Assembly (NCBI GenBank): GCA_903642235.1
Contig: CAHJWL010000007.1
Coordinates: 1 to 64,000 of the forward strand
DNA from: Acidobacteriaceae bacterium
GTDB lineage: Bacteria; Acidobacteriota; Terriglobia; Terriglobales; Acidobacteriaceae
Reading direction: 5' to 3'
DNA: 64,000 bases
Of this stretch, positions 1 to 9,254 are shown in pieces; the first letter of the stretch is position 1, and each line of letters opens with the position of its first letter. The notes beneath the pieces were generated by a model. It saw only the letters and a program-made list of their open reading frames with translations. It was not told where the DNA came from and did not search any database. A program made the translations under genes and the position numbers.

Positions 1-60
1 GGATGTTGAAGCGCAGTAATGCGTGTAGCTTACCAGTACTAATCGCCCGTTCGGCTTGTC
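1..60 (+). rRNA. 23S ribosomal RNA, 3' end only
   Basis: The window opens inside the last bases of a 23S rRNA gene. The conserved 3' segment GTTGAAGCGCAGTAATGCG followed by CCAGTACTAATCG is the usual end of bacterial 23S rRNA. The exact mature 3' end is uncertain by a few bases. No tRNA is visible between this gene and the 5S gene, so the distal part of the operon is simply 23S-5S-terminator. Confidence 0.9.
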
Positions 61-197
61 CATAGAATTTACTCTGCGCAGCGCAAGTCCGCTCTGCAAA
101 GAATTCTCAACACAAGCTTGGTAGTTATATACGTAAGGTATCGTGTCTACTCAATCTATTCAGTTGTGGAAGATCGCATGAGCGATATTCTCAAGTT

Positions 198-315
<118 letters not shown>

Positions 316-323
316 TATCTTCG

Positions 324-361
324 AAAAGGTCCACTAAGCATCTGCTTAGTGGACCTTTTCT
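324..361 (+). terminator. rRNA operon intrinsic terminator
   Basis: A perfect 17-bp inverted repeat (324-340 with 343-359) has a very short loop and ends in TTTTCTGTT. It begins 9 nt after the 5S gene and should stop transcription of the rRNA operon. Confidence 0.92.
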
Positions 362-636
362 GTTAATGCGGGTTATAGCCCAAGCTCCGGGGCTTGCCAG
401 CGGGCTTCGCCTCGCGTCGAGTACATCATCACGCAGGCTGACACCGTTGTATGTCGGAGAGCATGCAAGTGGCTCCACTCCCCATACGCCATTACAGAGT
501 CAGACCGCACCCATCCATCACGACACCGCATCATCGGAAAAGGTAGGTTATGTGAGTGAATCTCGCATCCTGAATGCTTTTGGCATCAGGATGATTTTCC
601 GGATCCGATACCAAGTCGCTCGACCCCATTGTGTGC
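362..636. other. Intergenic stretch, no convincing gene
   Basis: Between the rRNA terminator and the 3' end of the convergent envelope operon I see no supported gene. An open frame at 366-725 on the plus strand overlaps the real minus-strand gene and has no recognisable domain. The one visible structure is a hairpin at 566-593 (CATCCTGA/TCAGGATG arms) followed by ATTTTCC on the plus strand; it could be a weak terminator. Confidence 0.5.
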
Positions 637-2214
637 CTACTGTTTGGAATGCCGCAATCCTCGTGGCGGCTCGGGCCTGTCTCGAGCGGCATCCGCCGGT
701 TCAACTGAAAGCTGCTGCGGTATAGGAGGCCGAGGGGGGAGAGGAGCGACAGAGCCTTTATGCAGAGAGATATCGGCCTGGCTTGTGCTGATCTGAATGA
801 GAGGACCGCCCGCTCCGATAATACCGCTGAGGCGCGGATGATCCCCTTCCTGCGTAAGAGACAAGCCGAAGTCATTCTCGAGGTCAGCGTTGCTGGTCTC
901 CGCCTGGACGCTGAATTGGGCATCGGTTGGAAGTGTAAGTTCGATGTCGCCATTCCGGTTTTCGATCATGACCGGGCTGATCGGTTGCGCAATCGCCAGG
1001 GTCACCGAGCCATTGCGGTTCGTGACGCTTACCGGGCCTGAGACTCGCTCCAGGCTGATATTGCGATTGCGCGTGTTCAGGATCACCGGACCGACGACTT
1101 GTGTGGCGCTTAGGTCGGCACTCTGGGAGATCTCCAGATCGCCATCCAGACGTGCGAACTGCAGGTCGGTCCTACTCGTATGGAAGCGAACTGCACCCGA
1201 GGTTCGCTCTAGATGAGTGGTTCCGAAAAAGTCGCCGTTGAGCGAAACTGACCCCGTCACATCAGAAAGAGTGAGATCGAGGCTTCGTCCTTCTACCGTG
1301 ACGTCACCGGTGACGCTATGAGCAGACAGGGAGGAATCGCCGTTGTTGATGCGCGCGGTAACTCTGCCGGTTATGGCGCTGAGATCGACATCGCCATGGT
1401 TCGCAGTAAGTGTGACGGGCCCACGGAGTGAATGGACCTGAACGTCACCTCGATTGACAGTTCCCGTGATCGAGGCTGTTGCGGGCAGGCTAATCGTCAC
1501 GTCCGCGCGGCCACCTTCAACCGAAGGCACACTGAGGCGCAGTTGATGGCCACTGCGATCAAGTCTTGCGCCAATCTGTTTCTCTTTTCTGGCGGCTTCG
1601 GAGTCCGACCGCGCGAAGATCTGATTATTCAAAGTGATGTGTACCTGATCGTCATCGCTGGTGCCTGAGACCGACACATTGCCATGAGGATTGTCAAAGA
1701 CGAGTTCAGTGCCACTCGGGCAGACCGCCATTAGGCTTTGTGTACTCTCATGCTTCTCTCCCAGAAACTGTTCCAGATTGTCCTGGTTTATTTCAAAGTT
1801 CGGGCTAAGCCGGTGGCCGGTCTTATTCCGGAGGATGCTGCTGATACCCCCGGCGATCACAAGCGCGGCGATGAGGAGAACAACCCCGAGGCCCAGAGTG
1901 CGTTGTGGAGCGGGCGTGCCATTTGCAGATGCCTGGGCCCGTCGATCCAGTAGCCACTCGAAGAGCCGGACGAAGCCGACGAGAATCAGGAGTAACGGCC
2001 ACCAGCGGGCAAACCACAGCCACAGAGAGGCAGCCGGCAGACGCCCAATCTGCACCATCAGGAACAGCACGCCAACAGCGATCAGAGCAAGTGGACCGAC
2101 TACGGAAGTGCGGCGCATGGCCCGAAGATGCAGACGCTGAAGGCGAGCCTGATCGCGGAGAATCTGCCGCTGCGTACGCGGATCGTTCGGGAGGGGTGGA
2201 GGATAGCTGGCCAT
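637..2214 (-). CDS. DUF4097-family beta-helix envelope protein with LiaI/LiaF-like membrane region
   Basis: 525 aa. The first 40 residues are charged and likely cytoplasmic. Residues about 38-125 hold three membrane segments (GPLALIAVGVLFLMVQIG, WWPLLLILVGFVRLFEW and LGVVLLIAALVIAGGI) of the LiaI/LiaF-like type. Residues about 165-490 are a long run of short repeats such as GDVQVHS, GDVDLSA and GDIELTL, typical of the DUF4097/DUF4098 putative adhesin fold, presumably a beta-solenoid. The C-terminus is proline-rich. It is the last gene of the sigma/anti-sigma operon: its ATG lies 2 nt after the stop of the preceding gene and has a GAGGGA ribosome site. No enzymatic motif is visible. A role in envelope stress sensing or response is inferred from context. 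Confidence 0.8.
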   Translation of the reverse strand: MASYPPPLPNDPRTQRQILRDQARLQRLHLRAMRRTSVVGPLALIAVGVLFLMVQIGRLPAASLWLWFARWWPLLLILVGFVRLFEWLLDRRAQASANGTPAPQRTLGLGVVLLIAALVIAGGISSILRNKTGHRLSPNFEINQDNLEQFLGEKHESTQSLMAVCPSGTELVFDNPHGNVSVSGTSDDDQVHITLNNQIFARSDSEAARKEKQIGARLDRSGHQLRLSVPSVEGGRADVTISLPATASITGTVNRGDVQVHSLRGPVTLTANHGDVDLSAITGRVTARINNGDSSLSAHSVTGDVTVEGRSLDLTLSDVTGSVSLNGDFFGTTHLERTSGAVRFHTSRTDLQFARLDGDLEISQSADLSATQVVGPVILNTRNRNISLERVSGPVSVTNRNGSVTLAIAQPISPVMIENRNGDIELTLPTDAQFSVQAETSNADLENDFGLSLTQEGDHPRLSGIIGAGGPLIQISTSQADISLHKGSVAPLPPRPPIPQQLSVEPADAARDRPEPPRGLRHSKQ

Positions 2215-2216
2215 GC

Positions 2217-3533
2217 CTAGAGTCCCTCCCGGTCGCGCGATCCGGCACGGCTGCCAGCGTCACCAGGAGCGGGTGCCGAACTCACGGAGGAGCCTGGGGG
2301 CGGAGCTGTTGGTGCAGAAGTCGCTGCGTTGTAGCCCGGGAACGGCACCTGCTGGGCGGCAACCGTGTAAGCGCCGCGTTGAACAAACGCCATAATGCCG
2401 CCAACGATGATGAACAGAGGCCAGCTCCTGCCCCAAGAGAGAATGTTCAAGGTGTCCAGCAGAAAGAGAACACCAACCAGAACAACCCAGACGGAGCCCT
2501 GCAAGGCTCGCACCAGGCGTAAACGATAATCCGCGCTGCCATCATCCACCAGGCTAATGCCGGTGGCCGTCATACGCCGAACGAACAGGTAGACGCCGAA
2601 ACCGATGAGAAGGAAGGGAAGAAGGTAACGGACCGGCAGTCCGACAAACATCTGCGTGCTGCCGGCTAGGAACAGAATGCCGAGACCGATAAGGACGAGC
2701 GCTCCGACCGGAAAGCGGCCCGCAGCAGGGAGGGATGCGGAAGCTGCGGTGGGAACACCCGCAGGAGTACTCCAGGGAGTTGACTCGGAAGCGGGAGGTA
2801 CCTGCCCAAAGAAGGGTGGTGCTGTGGGGTTAGTCGAGGTACCTGCTGCTGTGGCCGCTGGTGGCGGGTAGGCTGGGGGTGGGGGCACGGCAGCCGAGGG
2901 TGTAGCAAAAGGACTATGGCCCGGAGCTGATGTCGGCCCGCTGGTCGGGGGCCACGCTCGTCCAAAGCCGAAGCGCTCGCCGATGTCATTCAGCCCGAAA
3001 GGGTTGGGCAGAGTGGTGCCATCGCGGCGGGCGCGTGCCGTGTGATGAGCCTCGAACGCCTGATAGAAGAGCCAGGCTGCAACGAAGATGCCGAAGATAC
3101 CATTCTGATCAGCAAGTGAGACGAGAACGGCAAAGACGATAAGATGAACCGCGCCTTTGCCGTACTGGCCGTTATACATGGCACCGACACCGGGAATAAA
3201 GCCGAGCAGGAAGGCAATTGCCGGGTTAGGAGTTCCTGGTGGCGGAGTGAGATTGCGTACAGAGTACGGTGTGCCTTCCGCAGTTCCGGTGTATGTGGAA
3301 GCGGTACCGCCTTCCGGAACGCTCTGATAACTGGCAGAGCCAGCCGTTGCGCCGGCACCGAAGGACTGTGACGTACCCGTCGCCGCAGCGTTAGCGGCGG
3401 CAAGCCGGATCTCCAGGCAGGGCTCGCAAAAGATAGCCTGGCCCACGGTTCGGGCACACTCTACGCAGAGGGGTTTGCCGCAGTTCTGGCAAAAGGCCTT
3501 TCGTTCACGGCTGGGATGATTTGCGCAGTTCAT
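2217..3533 (-). CDS. B-box zinc-finger membrane protein with LiaF/DUF5668-like domain
   Basis: 438 aa. The N-terminus (residues 1-45) carries paired cysteines and histidine (CANH, CQNC, CVEC, CEPC) forming a B-box-type zinc finger. Residues about 110-180 contain a TM2-like segment (FLLGFIPGVGAMYNGQYGKG). A Pro/Ala/Ser-rich linker follows, then four C-terminal hydrophobic segments resembling LiaI/LiaF (DUF5668). The start is the ATG at 3533, which overlaps the stop of the upstream anti-sigma gene as ATGA and has AGAGGT upstream; an in-frame extension to 3554 lies inside the upstream gene and is unlikely. Third gene of the sigma operon. Function is unknown; membrane localisation and metal binding are inferred from sequence. 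Confidence 0.8.
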   Translation of the reverse strand: MNCANHPSRERKAFCQNCGKPLCVECARTVGQAIFCEPCLEIRLAAANAAATGTSQSFGAGATAGSASYQSVPEGGTASTYTGTAEGTPYSVRNLTPPPGTPNPAIAFLLGFIPGVGAMYNGQYGKGAVHLIVFAVLVSLADQNGIFGIFVAAWLFYQAFEAHHTARARRDGTTLPNPFGLNDIGERFGFGRAWPPTSGPTSAPGHSPFATPSAAVPPPPAYPPPAATAAGTSTNPTAPPFFGQVPPASESTPWSTPAGVPTAASASLPAAGRFPVGALVLIGLGILFLAGSTQMFVGLPVRYLLPFLLIGFGVYLFVRRMTATGISLVDDGSADYRLRLVRALQGSVWVVLVGVLFLLDTLNILSWGRSWPLFIIVGGIMAFVQRGAYTVAAQQVPFPGYNAATSAPTAPPPGSSVSSAPAPGDAGSRAGSRDREGL

Positions 3534-4579
3534 GCCAGACCTCTTTTCTGCCAATGCGGCGAAAGGCGGGACAGCGAAACAGGAAAGATTGCCCCTGTGG
3601 GCACAACAGAGGTGGCGTGCCGCCGTACATGGTCCGCATCGTCTCGATCGCTACTCCGCGACTGCACTCCGATTTCATTTTGCCGAAGCTGTGTAGCCGC
3701 GGTCCGGCCATGACCTTCGGAGTCTCTCGAGAGACCACTATGGGGCTTACCTGCGGGTCTGGTCTGTGTCGGTGCCGCGGAGGGCGGAGTCTTGCTATCT
3801 GGCCGGTCATCTGGCCTGTCGTCCGGACCTACGGGATCATCGCTGGGACGCTGCACCGCCGATGCCGGATCGGCATCGGACGTGTGCTGCAGATCGCGAA
3901 CACGGGATTCAAGCTCATAGACCACGCGGAGATTCTCATAATAACGAACAATGTGGGCGTTGGCCTCATAGAAGCCGCGGCGAAGGCTGGCGGGCCGCAG
4001 GTCATGCGCATGCAGATCACGTACACGGATCCCCGTCAGATTCAACGTGAGTGCGATGGAGAAAAATGCCATTGCAGCTGTCATAGCGAAGCGGGGCTGC
4101 AGCGTCGTATTCAGCGCCTGTTGAAACGGCCCCGGCAGGCGGGTCCGAAAGGCGAGGAGCCTGCTGCTCTGTGTCGCAGGCACCGGGCGAAGCATGGACA
4201 CCGATGCCGGACCGCGGACAGCCTTTGAAGAACCGAGCAGCGAGGCTGCCTCGGCGACGGCGCGCTGCGTGGCGCGAACAGCCTCAGCCTCCGCAGCGGC
4301 GCGGACGCTGGTCTCTGCAAGGATGCGAGTGACAAGGGTCGACGAGGGCTCAGGCCGCTCGGGCTTGAGCAGAGCCAGCCAGGCTGCACCGCGCTGCGCA
4401 TCCTTGAGCATCTCTGAGCAGCTGTCGCAGGTCTCGCGGTGCCGGTCAAAAGCTGCCTGCTCCTCGCGCGAGAGCACACCGTCAAGCACATCGGCGAGCA
4501 TGGCTTCGTAGCGCAGGCAGTCACGGTCACCACCGCTCAGGCCCGGGGCTGCGCTGCCGAATTGATTGAACTTTGCCAC
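3530..4579 (-). CDS. Anti-sigma factor with zinc-binding ZAS domain
   Basis: 349 aa. Residues 25-60 contain the anti-sigma HxxxCxxC motif (H47, C51, C54), with further zinc-finger-type context. A single hydrophobic segment near residues 165-185 (FAMTAAMAFFSIALTLNLTG) would anchor it in the inner membrane, leaving a Pro/Ser/Asp-rich periplasmic tail with a short coiled-coil-like stretch (YYENLRVVYELESRVRDLQ). It starts with GTG directly after the sigma gene stop (TAGGTG), so translation is probably coupled. Family knowledge: such proteins hold ECF sigma factors inactive until an envelope signal arrives. The partner sigma factor is inferred from adjacency. Confidence 0.85.
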   Translation of the reverse strand: MAKFNQFGSAAPGLSGGDRDCLRYEAMLADVLDGVLSREEQAAFDRHRETCDSCSEMLKDAQRGAAWLALLKPERPEPSSTLVTRILAETSVRAAAEAEAVRATQRAVAEAASLLGSSKAVRGPASVSMLRPVPATQSSRLLAFRTRLPGPFQQALNTTLQPRFAMTAAMAFFSIALTLNLTGIRVRDLHAHDLRPASLRRGFYEANAHIVRYYENLRVVYELESRVRDLQHTSDADPASAVQRPSDDPVGPDDRPDDRPDSKTPPSAAPTQTRPAGKPHSGLSRDSEGHGRTAATQLRQNEIGVQSRSSDRDDADHVRRHATSVVPTGAIFPVSLSRLSPHWQKRGLA

Positions 4580-5428
4580 CTAAACCACCTGTCCTTCAGT
4601 ACGTTGCAGAAGCCTTGCCAGTTCACCGCGGCCGCGGCTGATGCGGCTCTTCACAGTCCCCTCCGGAATGCGCAGAACCTGCGCGATCTCCTTGTAATCC
4701 ATATCCTCGAGATCCCGGAGGATGACCGCCTCGCGCAGCTCCGGGGAGAGCTCCTTGAGGGCCGCTTGCACACGAAGTTTAAGCTGCTGGCCGGCTACAT
4801 GCTGCTCCTGGCCGGGTCGGTGATCGGCAAGCTGATCGGCCACGGTCGGCGATTCCGGGTCGCCATCGAAGCTGGCGTTCAGGGAGTCCGTGGCGCGATC
4901 CATGCGGGTACGGCGGAAGTGATCGACGAGCAGGTTGCGCGTCAGCGTCGTGATCCAGGTGGTGAAGCTGCCGCGCTGCACGTCGAAGCTGCCGAGGTTG
5001 CGGTAGAGCTTGAGGAAGACCTCCTGCGTAAGATCTTCTGCATCCGGAGCGGAATTGGTAAAGCGATAGCAGATGCCGTACACGCGGCGGTGCTGCGAAA
5101 GGACCAGGTGCTGCCAGGCGTCGGCGTCGCCAGCCATGCATCGGGCAACCTGGCGGCCGAGCGCTTCCTGCTCGGCAATCTGTTCGGGCGTCTTCTCCAA
5201 CTGTCCCTCAAAGAGATGTTGCGGCGGATGCAGTGTACCGCGAGGGCTATTTGCAGACGGCTGCTCGGACGACGAACCGATGCTCTGCCGTGCCACGACG
5301 CTTGCTGGAGCAGGCCGCACCGGCGAAGGCCGGCGAACGGAGGACGGTACGCGGCTGGCAGGAGGGAGAGATGCTGCGGGGAGCGGCAGAGCAGCTGGAA
5401 GCGCGATGTGAAGGACGCCCATACTCAC
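4580..5428 (-). CDS. ECF RNA polymerase sigma factor (sigma-70 family, RpoE-like)
   Basis: 282 aa from the GTG at 5428, or 280 from the ATG at 5422. Sigma region 2 is seen at about residues 95-170 (DAEDLTQEVFLKLYRNL, FTTWITTLTRNLLVDHFRR). Region 4 is at about 220-275 (LSPELREAVILRDLEDMDYK, then GTVKSRISRGRGEL). The first 80 residues are an unusual Pro/Ala/Ser-rich low-complexity extension. It heads a four-gene operon with its anti-sigma factor. An ECF-type promoter (GAACT, 16-nt spacer, CGTAT) ends just before the start, suggesting autoregulation. If that promoter is used the mRNA would begin close to 5425, so the ATG at 5422 or a downstream start is more likely than the GTG. Confidence 0.88.
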   Translation of the reverse strand: MSMGVLHIALPAALPLPAASLPPASRVPSSVRRPSPVRPAPASVVARQSIGSSSEQPSANSPRGTLHPPQHLFEGQLEKTPEQIAEQEALGRQVARCMAGDADAWQHLVLSQHRRVYGICYRFTNSAPDAEDLTQEVFLKLYRNLGSFDVQRGSFTTWITTLTRNLLVDHFRRTRMDRATDSLNASFDGDPESPTVADQLADHRPGQEQHVAGQQLKLRVQAALKELSPELREAVILRDLEDMDYKEIAQVLRIPEGTVKSRISRGRGELARLLQRTEGQVV

Positions 5429-5430
5429 CT

Positions 5431-5456
5431 ATACGAAACCGTAGCCTGGGCAGTTC
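5431..5456 (-). promoter_or_regulatory. Candidate ECF-type promoter of the sigma operon
   Basis: On the minus strand, GAACT (5456-5452) and CGTAT (5435-5431) are separated by 16 nt. This resembles the -35 GAAC / -10 CGT pattern recognised by many ECF sigma factors. The site lies immediately upstream of the sigma gene, so it is a candidate for autoregulation. Confidence 0.4.
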
Positions 5457-5489
5457 AATGCGACCCCGGCGTACTGAAATTCTTGAGCT

Positions 5490-6566
5490 CTAGCGCGAAA
5501 GGTCTTGGATGAGACGGGAAACATCGCCGGAGTCAACCGCGTTCGCCGCTCGACGCAGGCCGGAGGAAAGGTCGGGAACGATCTCGGCGACCAGGAGAAC
5601 GGCGGCGGCGTTGAGCAGGACGATGTCGCGGCCGGCCCCGGGCTGGCCTGAGAAGATGGCGCGCACGATCGCCGCACTCTCTTCCGCAGAGCCGCCCCGA
5701 AGATCGTCGAGCGGCGCGCGGCGTAGCCCGAGCTCTTCAGGGGTGATCGTCCAGTGCGTGACTGTGCCGTCGCGAACCTCGGCGATGTGGCTGGGGCCGC
5801 TGATCGAAAGCTCGTCGAGGCCCAGAGCGATTCGGTGCGGATCGGTGCCCAGAGCTTCAACGCCAATCACGCCTTCGCCCGCGGAGACCTCCCCATAGAC
5901 GACCAGTGCGCGGCGCGTTCCGAGCAGGGCGAGGGCTCCGGCGACGACAGGAACACGGTGTCGCGCGAAGACGCCCACGACCTGCCGCGACGCGCCTGCC
6001 GGATTTGTAAGCGGGCCGAGAACATTGAAGATCGTGCGGACCCTGAGGGCGCGACGAACGGGCATGACGGCGCGCATGGCGGGATGAAGCGCGGGTGCGT
6101 GCAGAAAAGCGAAGCGATGAGAGCGAAGAGCAGCTGCCGCCGCGTCTGGCGCGAGATTGATCGGCACGCCAAGAGCCTCCAGAACGTCAGCCGACCCGGA
6201 TTTTGAGGTGACAGCGCGATTGCCATGCTTGGCAACAGTAGCTCCAGCGGCGGCTGCGACCAGAGCAGCAGCGGTGGAGATGTTAAACGTGCCGCTTGCA
6301 TCGCCACCCGTGCCGCAGGTGTCGACGAGAGAGGCGCGTTCTGCCGAGGTCAGTGGAAGTGTAAGGGCTTCGCGTCGCATGACGTCCGCGAAACCGGCGA
6401 TCTCAGCGGCCGTCTCTCCGCGGGCGGCAAGGGCTCCGAGCAGGGCAGCAATCTCAACCTCGGAGACAGCGCCCGTCAGGATCTGCTGCATGGCCGAGCG
6501 AGCCTCGGAACGGTCAAGCGGCTCATGTGCCTGCATCAGACGCTTCAGTTGAGCTTCAAGGGCCAT
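5490..6566 (-). CDS. trpD: Anthranilate phosphoribosyltransferase
   Basis: 358 aa. This is the second step of tryptophan synthesis: it joins anthranilate and PRPP to give phosphoribosylanthranilate. Diagnostic motifs are the PRPP-binding DTCGTGGD (near residue 88), NISTAAALVAAAAG and KHGNRAVTSKSGSADVLEALG. The usual family length is 330-350 aa. The C-terminus (RDIVLLNAAAVLLVAE) also fits. It is a stand-alone gene: no other trp genes lie in the window, and its neighbours are the sigma operon downstream and divergent sucC upstream. No trp leader peptide or attenuator is visible in the 170 nt upstream. Confidence 0.96.
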   Translation of the reverse strand: MALEAQLKRLMQAHEPLDRSEARSAMQQILTGAVSEVEIAALLGALAARGETAAEIAGFADVMRREALTLPLTSAERASLVDTCGTGGDASGTFNISTAAALVAAAAGATVAKHGNRAVTSKSGSADVLEALGVPINLAPDAAAAALRSHRFAFLHAPALHPAMRAVMPVRRALRVRTIFNVLGPLTNPAGASRQVVGVFARHRVPVVAGALALLGTRRALVVYGEVSAGEGVIGVEALGTDPHRIALGLDELSISGPSHIAEVRDGTVTHWTITPEELGLRRAPLDDLRGGSAEESAAIVRAIFSGQPGAGRDIVLLNAAAVLLVAEIVPDLSSGLRRAANAVDSGDVSRLIQDLSR

Positions 6567-6645
6567 AGCCAGAAGCCTAGCAGGGCGGTGGGACGCTGGT
6601 CTGGCGCATGAAGTGGAGAGTTAAATCGAGATTTCTACGGATCGT

Positions 6646-6675
6646 TTGGCGATCGTCTAAACGGTCCGCTACACT
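6646..6675 (+). promoter_or_regulatory. Candidate sigma-70-type promoter for sucCD
   Basis: TTGGCG (6646-6651) and TACACT (6670-6675) are separated by 18 nt, about 60 nt upstream of the sucC start. The match is moderate and is based on pattern only. Confidence 0.35.
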
Positions 6676-6737
6676 TCTGGCGCAACGCCCTGTTTTCGAA
6701 AGCTGTGCCTGGTGCGTGCGGAAAAGGTTCCGAAGAG

Positions 6738-7916
6738 ATGAAGATTCATGAGTATCAGGCGAAAGAGATCCTGCGCCGCTACAACGTGCCGGTGCCGAAC
6801 GGCAAGATGGTGACGACGCTTGAGGAGGCCGACAGTGCGTCCAAAAGCCTGTTTTCCGCAGGGAACGCCGCCGTTGTTGTGAAGGCGCAGATCCATGCGG
6901 GCGGTCGCGGTAAGGGCGGGGGCGTCAAGGTTGCGCGATCGCTTGAGGATGCGCATTCCGCCTCCAAGACGATCCTCGGCATGCAATTGATCACGCACCA
7001 GACCGGCCCCGAGGGCCAGAAGGTGCAGCGCCTGCTGATCGAGGAGGCAAGCCAGATCGATCGGGAGCTGTACCTGGGGCTGGTGCTCGATCGTGCAGCG
7101 GCCAAATACGTCTTCATGGCCTCGCAGGCCGGCGGCATGGAGATCGAAGAGGTCGCCGCCAAGGATCCTGACGCGATCTACAAGGAAACAATCAATCCAG
7201 CGATTGGTTTCCAGCCCTACCAGGCGCGCAAGCTGGCATTCCAGCTCGGTCTGAAGCCAACCCAGATCAACCAGGCCGTCGCCTTCATGCAGGGTCTGTA
7301 CAAAGCCTTCGTCGACACCGATTCAACCCTGATGGAGATCAACCCTTTCATCACGACGAAAGACGACAAGCTGCTCGCGCTCGACTGCAAGATCAACTTC
7401 GACGACAACGCGATGTTCCGCCACAAAGACCTGAAAGAGCTGCGCGATCTGGCGGAAGAAGATGCCCTCGAGGTCGAGGCCAGCAAATATGCGCTGAACT
7501 ACATCAAGCTCGATGGCTCGATCGCCTGCATGGTCAACGGCGCGGGCCTTGCCATGGCCACTATGGACATCATCGAGTACGCCGGCGGATCGGCGGCAAA
7601 CTTCCTCGATGTCGGCGGCGGCGCTAACCAGCAGCAGATCGAGCAGGCCTTCGGCATTCTGCTTTCCGATCCGAACGTAAAGGCGATCTTCATCAATATC
7701 TTTGGCGGCATTCTGCGCGTCGATGTGCTCGCGCAGGGCGTCGTGAACGCGGCACGAAGTCTCAATGTCACGCTGCCGATCATCCTGCGCCTTGAAGGGA
7801 CGAACGTGGAGGAAGGCCGGAAGATCCTCAAGCAGTCCGACCTTAACTTTCAGGTGGGCGAGACGATGAAAGATGCAGCCGACCTAGCGGTCGCCGCAGC
7901 GAAAGGTGGAAAGTAA
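6738..7916 (+). CDS. sucC: Succinyl-CoA synthetase (ADP/GDP-forming), beta subunit
   Basis: 392 aa. The start is the ATG of [15 protein letters not shown], the near-invariant N-terminus of SucC; an in-frame extension to 6705 is not conserved. An ATP-grasp domain covers the first 240 residues ([16 protein letters not shown] nucleotide-binding stretch, LMEINPF metal-site region). The C-terminal ligase-CoA domain contains [19 protein letters not shown] and INIFGGI. The enzyme couples succinyl-CoA cleavage to NDP phosphorylation in the TCA cycle. It is followed 2 nt later by sucD, so the two subunits are co-translated. Confidence 0.97.
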   Translation: MKIHEYQAKEILRRYNVPVPNGKMVTTLEEADSASKSLFSAGNAAVVVKAQIHAGGRGKGGGVKVARSLEDAHSASKTILGMQLITHQTGPEGQKVQRLLIEEASQIDRELYLGLVLDRAAAKYVFMASQAGGMEIEEVAAKDPDAIYKETINPAIGFQPYQARKLAFQLGLKPTQINQAVAFMQGLYKAFVDTDSTLMEINPFITTKDDKLLALDCKINFDDNAMFRHKDLKELRDLAEEDALEVEASKYALNYIKLDGSIACMVNGAGLAMATMDIIEYAGGSAANFLDVGGGANQQQIEQAFGILLSDPNVKAIFINIFGGILRVDVLAQGVVNAARSLNVTLPIILRLEGTNVEEGRKILKQSDLNFQVGETMKDAADLAVAAAKGGK

Positions 7917-7918
7917 CC

Positions 7919-8794
7919 ATGGCAGTTCTGGTCGACAGAAACACGCGCCTTATCGTGCAAGGCATCACCGGCCGCGAAGGCACCTTTCACGCCAGGGGCT
8001 GTGCTGAGTATGGCACCAACGTCGTCGGTGGAGTCACGCCCGGTAAGGGCGGCACGCTGCATGAGGGCTGGCCGGTCTTCAACACCGTCGACGAAGCCGT
8101 GAGGGAGACGGGTGCCAACGTCTCGGTACTCTTTGTACCACCGCCGTTTGCTGCCGATGGCATCTTAGAGGCGATTGCCGCTCAACTGCCACTCGTCATC
8201 TGTATCACCGAAGGCATCCCAACGCTCAACATGGTGCGGGCGTGGGAGAGTGTACGGCAGTCAGGCTCGCGGCTCATTGGTCCAAACTGCCCGGGCGTCA
8301 TCTCGCCGGGAAAGGCAAAGGTCGGCATCATGCCGGGGCGTATCCACAAGGAGGGCTCGGTCGGCATCGTCTCAAAGTCAGGCACGCTGACATACGAGGC
8401 AGTCTATCAACTGACCACGCGCGGCATAGGCCAGTCCACAGCGATCGGCATCGGTGGCGACCCCATCATCGGCACGACTCACATTGACGCGCTCAAGCTG
8501 CTCAACGAGGATCCCGAGACCGAGGCCATTATCATGATCGGCGAGATTGGCGGCACCGCCGAGGAAGCCGCTGCCGCGTATGTCAAGGAGCATGTGCGTA
8601 AGCCTGTCGTAGGCTTCATCGCCGGACAGACCGCACCTCCAGGACGCCGTATGGGCCATGCCGGTGCAATCATCTCGGGTGGTGAAGGTACGGCCGCGTC
8701 AAAGATGGAAGCAATGCGGGCGGCGGGTATTCACGTTGTGACATCGCCGGCTGAGATGGGGGAGACAATGGCACGAGTGCTCGGGCGAAGCTAG
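7919..8794 (+). CDS. sucD: Succinyl-CoA synthetase, alpha subunit
   Basis: 291 aa, the usual family length. The N-terminal CoA-binding Rossmann domain begins [13 protein letters not shown]. The catalytic phospho-histidine lies in [17 protein letters not shown] (near residue 246). [14 protein letters not shown] and [10 protein letters not shown] are further family motifs. It works as the partner of SucC in the TCA cycle. It starts 2 nt after the sucC stop. Confidence 0.97.
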   Translation: MAVLVDRNTRLIVQGITGREGTFHARGCAEYGTNVVGGVTPGKGGTLHEGWPVFNTVDEAVRETGANVSVLFVPPPFAADGILEAIAAQLPLVICITEGIPTLNMVRAWESVRQSGSRLIGPNCPGVISPGKAKVGIMPGRIHKEGSVGIVSKSGTLTYEAVYQLTTRGIGQSTAIGIGGDPIIGTTHIDALKLLNEDPETEAIIMIGEIGGTAEEAAAAYVKEHVRKPVVGFIAGQTAPPGRRMGHAGAIISGGEGTAASKMEAMRAAGIHVVTSPAEMGETMARVLGRS

Positions 8795-8834
8795 ACGCAC
8801 ACGTGCCGCCGCCACGCGGGCGGGCACTGGGCCG

Positions 8835-9116
8835 CTAGTACTGATTCCGGTCTGTATTTTCGGGTTCGGTCTCGTTGCCGACCGACTCCGCCGAGATCGG
8901 GTTCGTCTCGATCTTCGACTCTTGGCTATTCCCTGGTGAGCTGTCTTTTCCCATTCCTGCGTCCTGCGACTGTCCAGCATCCTGTTCCATCTTTGCCAGC
9001 TCCGCGCGGCGTTTGTCCGACACGCCAAACTGGCCAGACAGCCCGTCCGGAGACCGGCCGCTTTCATGCGAGACAATGGCAGCACTCTTTCCTTCTTCGT
9101 GATGTACGTCTGTCAT
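8835..9116 (-). CDS. Small hydrophilic protein, probably disordered
   Basis: 93 aa, very rich in Glu, Asp, Ser, Gln, Asn and Gly and without any hydrophobic core, cysteine or recognisable domain. It lies between sucD and ndk on the opposite strand. I do not recognise a family. The low-complexity acidic composition is compatible with a small stress-type disordered protein, but it could also be a chance frame. No function is proposed. Confidence 0.42.
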   Translation of the reverse strand: MTDVHHEEGKSAAIVSHESGRSPDGLSGQFGVSDKRRAELAKMEQDAGQSQDAGMGKDSSPGNSQESKIETNPISAESVGNETEPENTDRNQY

Positions 9117-9200
9117 CCAAGCCTCCTGCAGCCTTTACCGGCAGCATGCTCTATGGGATGCAGCAATGCCCGCACTCCGAGGGGCTCCCATACAATGGCT

Positions 9201-9232
9201 TTAGATCAGAGCAAAGTTAGATCAGAGCAAAG
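9201..9232 (+). repeat. Perfect 16-bp tandem duplication in the ndk leader
   Basis: The unit TTAGATCAGAGCAAAG occurs at 9201-9216 and again immediately at 9217-9232. The second copy is followed by the GAGGAG ribosome-binding region of ndk. It looks like a recent replication-slippage duplication. Confidence 0.9.
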
Positions 9233-9254
9233 AGGAGTGGAAAGCTAACCCATC

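Noticed and set aside
366..725. 119-aa plus-strand open frame after the rRNA operon
   Set aside because: Overlaps the 3' end of the DUF4097 gene, shows no ribosome site or domain, and has an odd composition.
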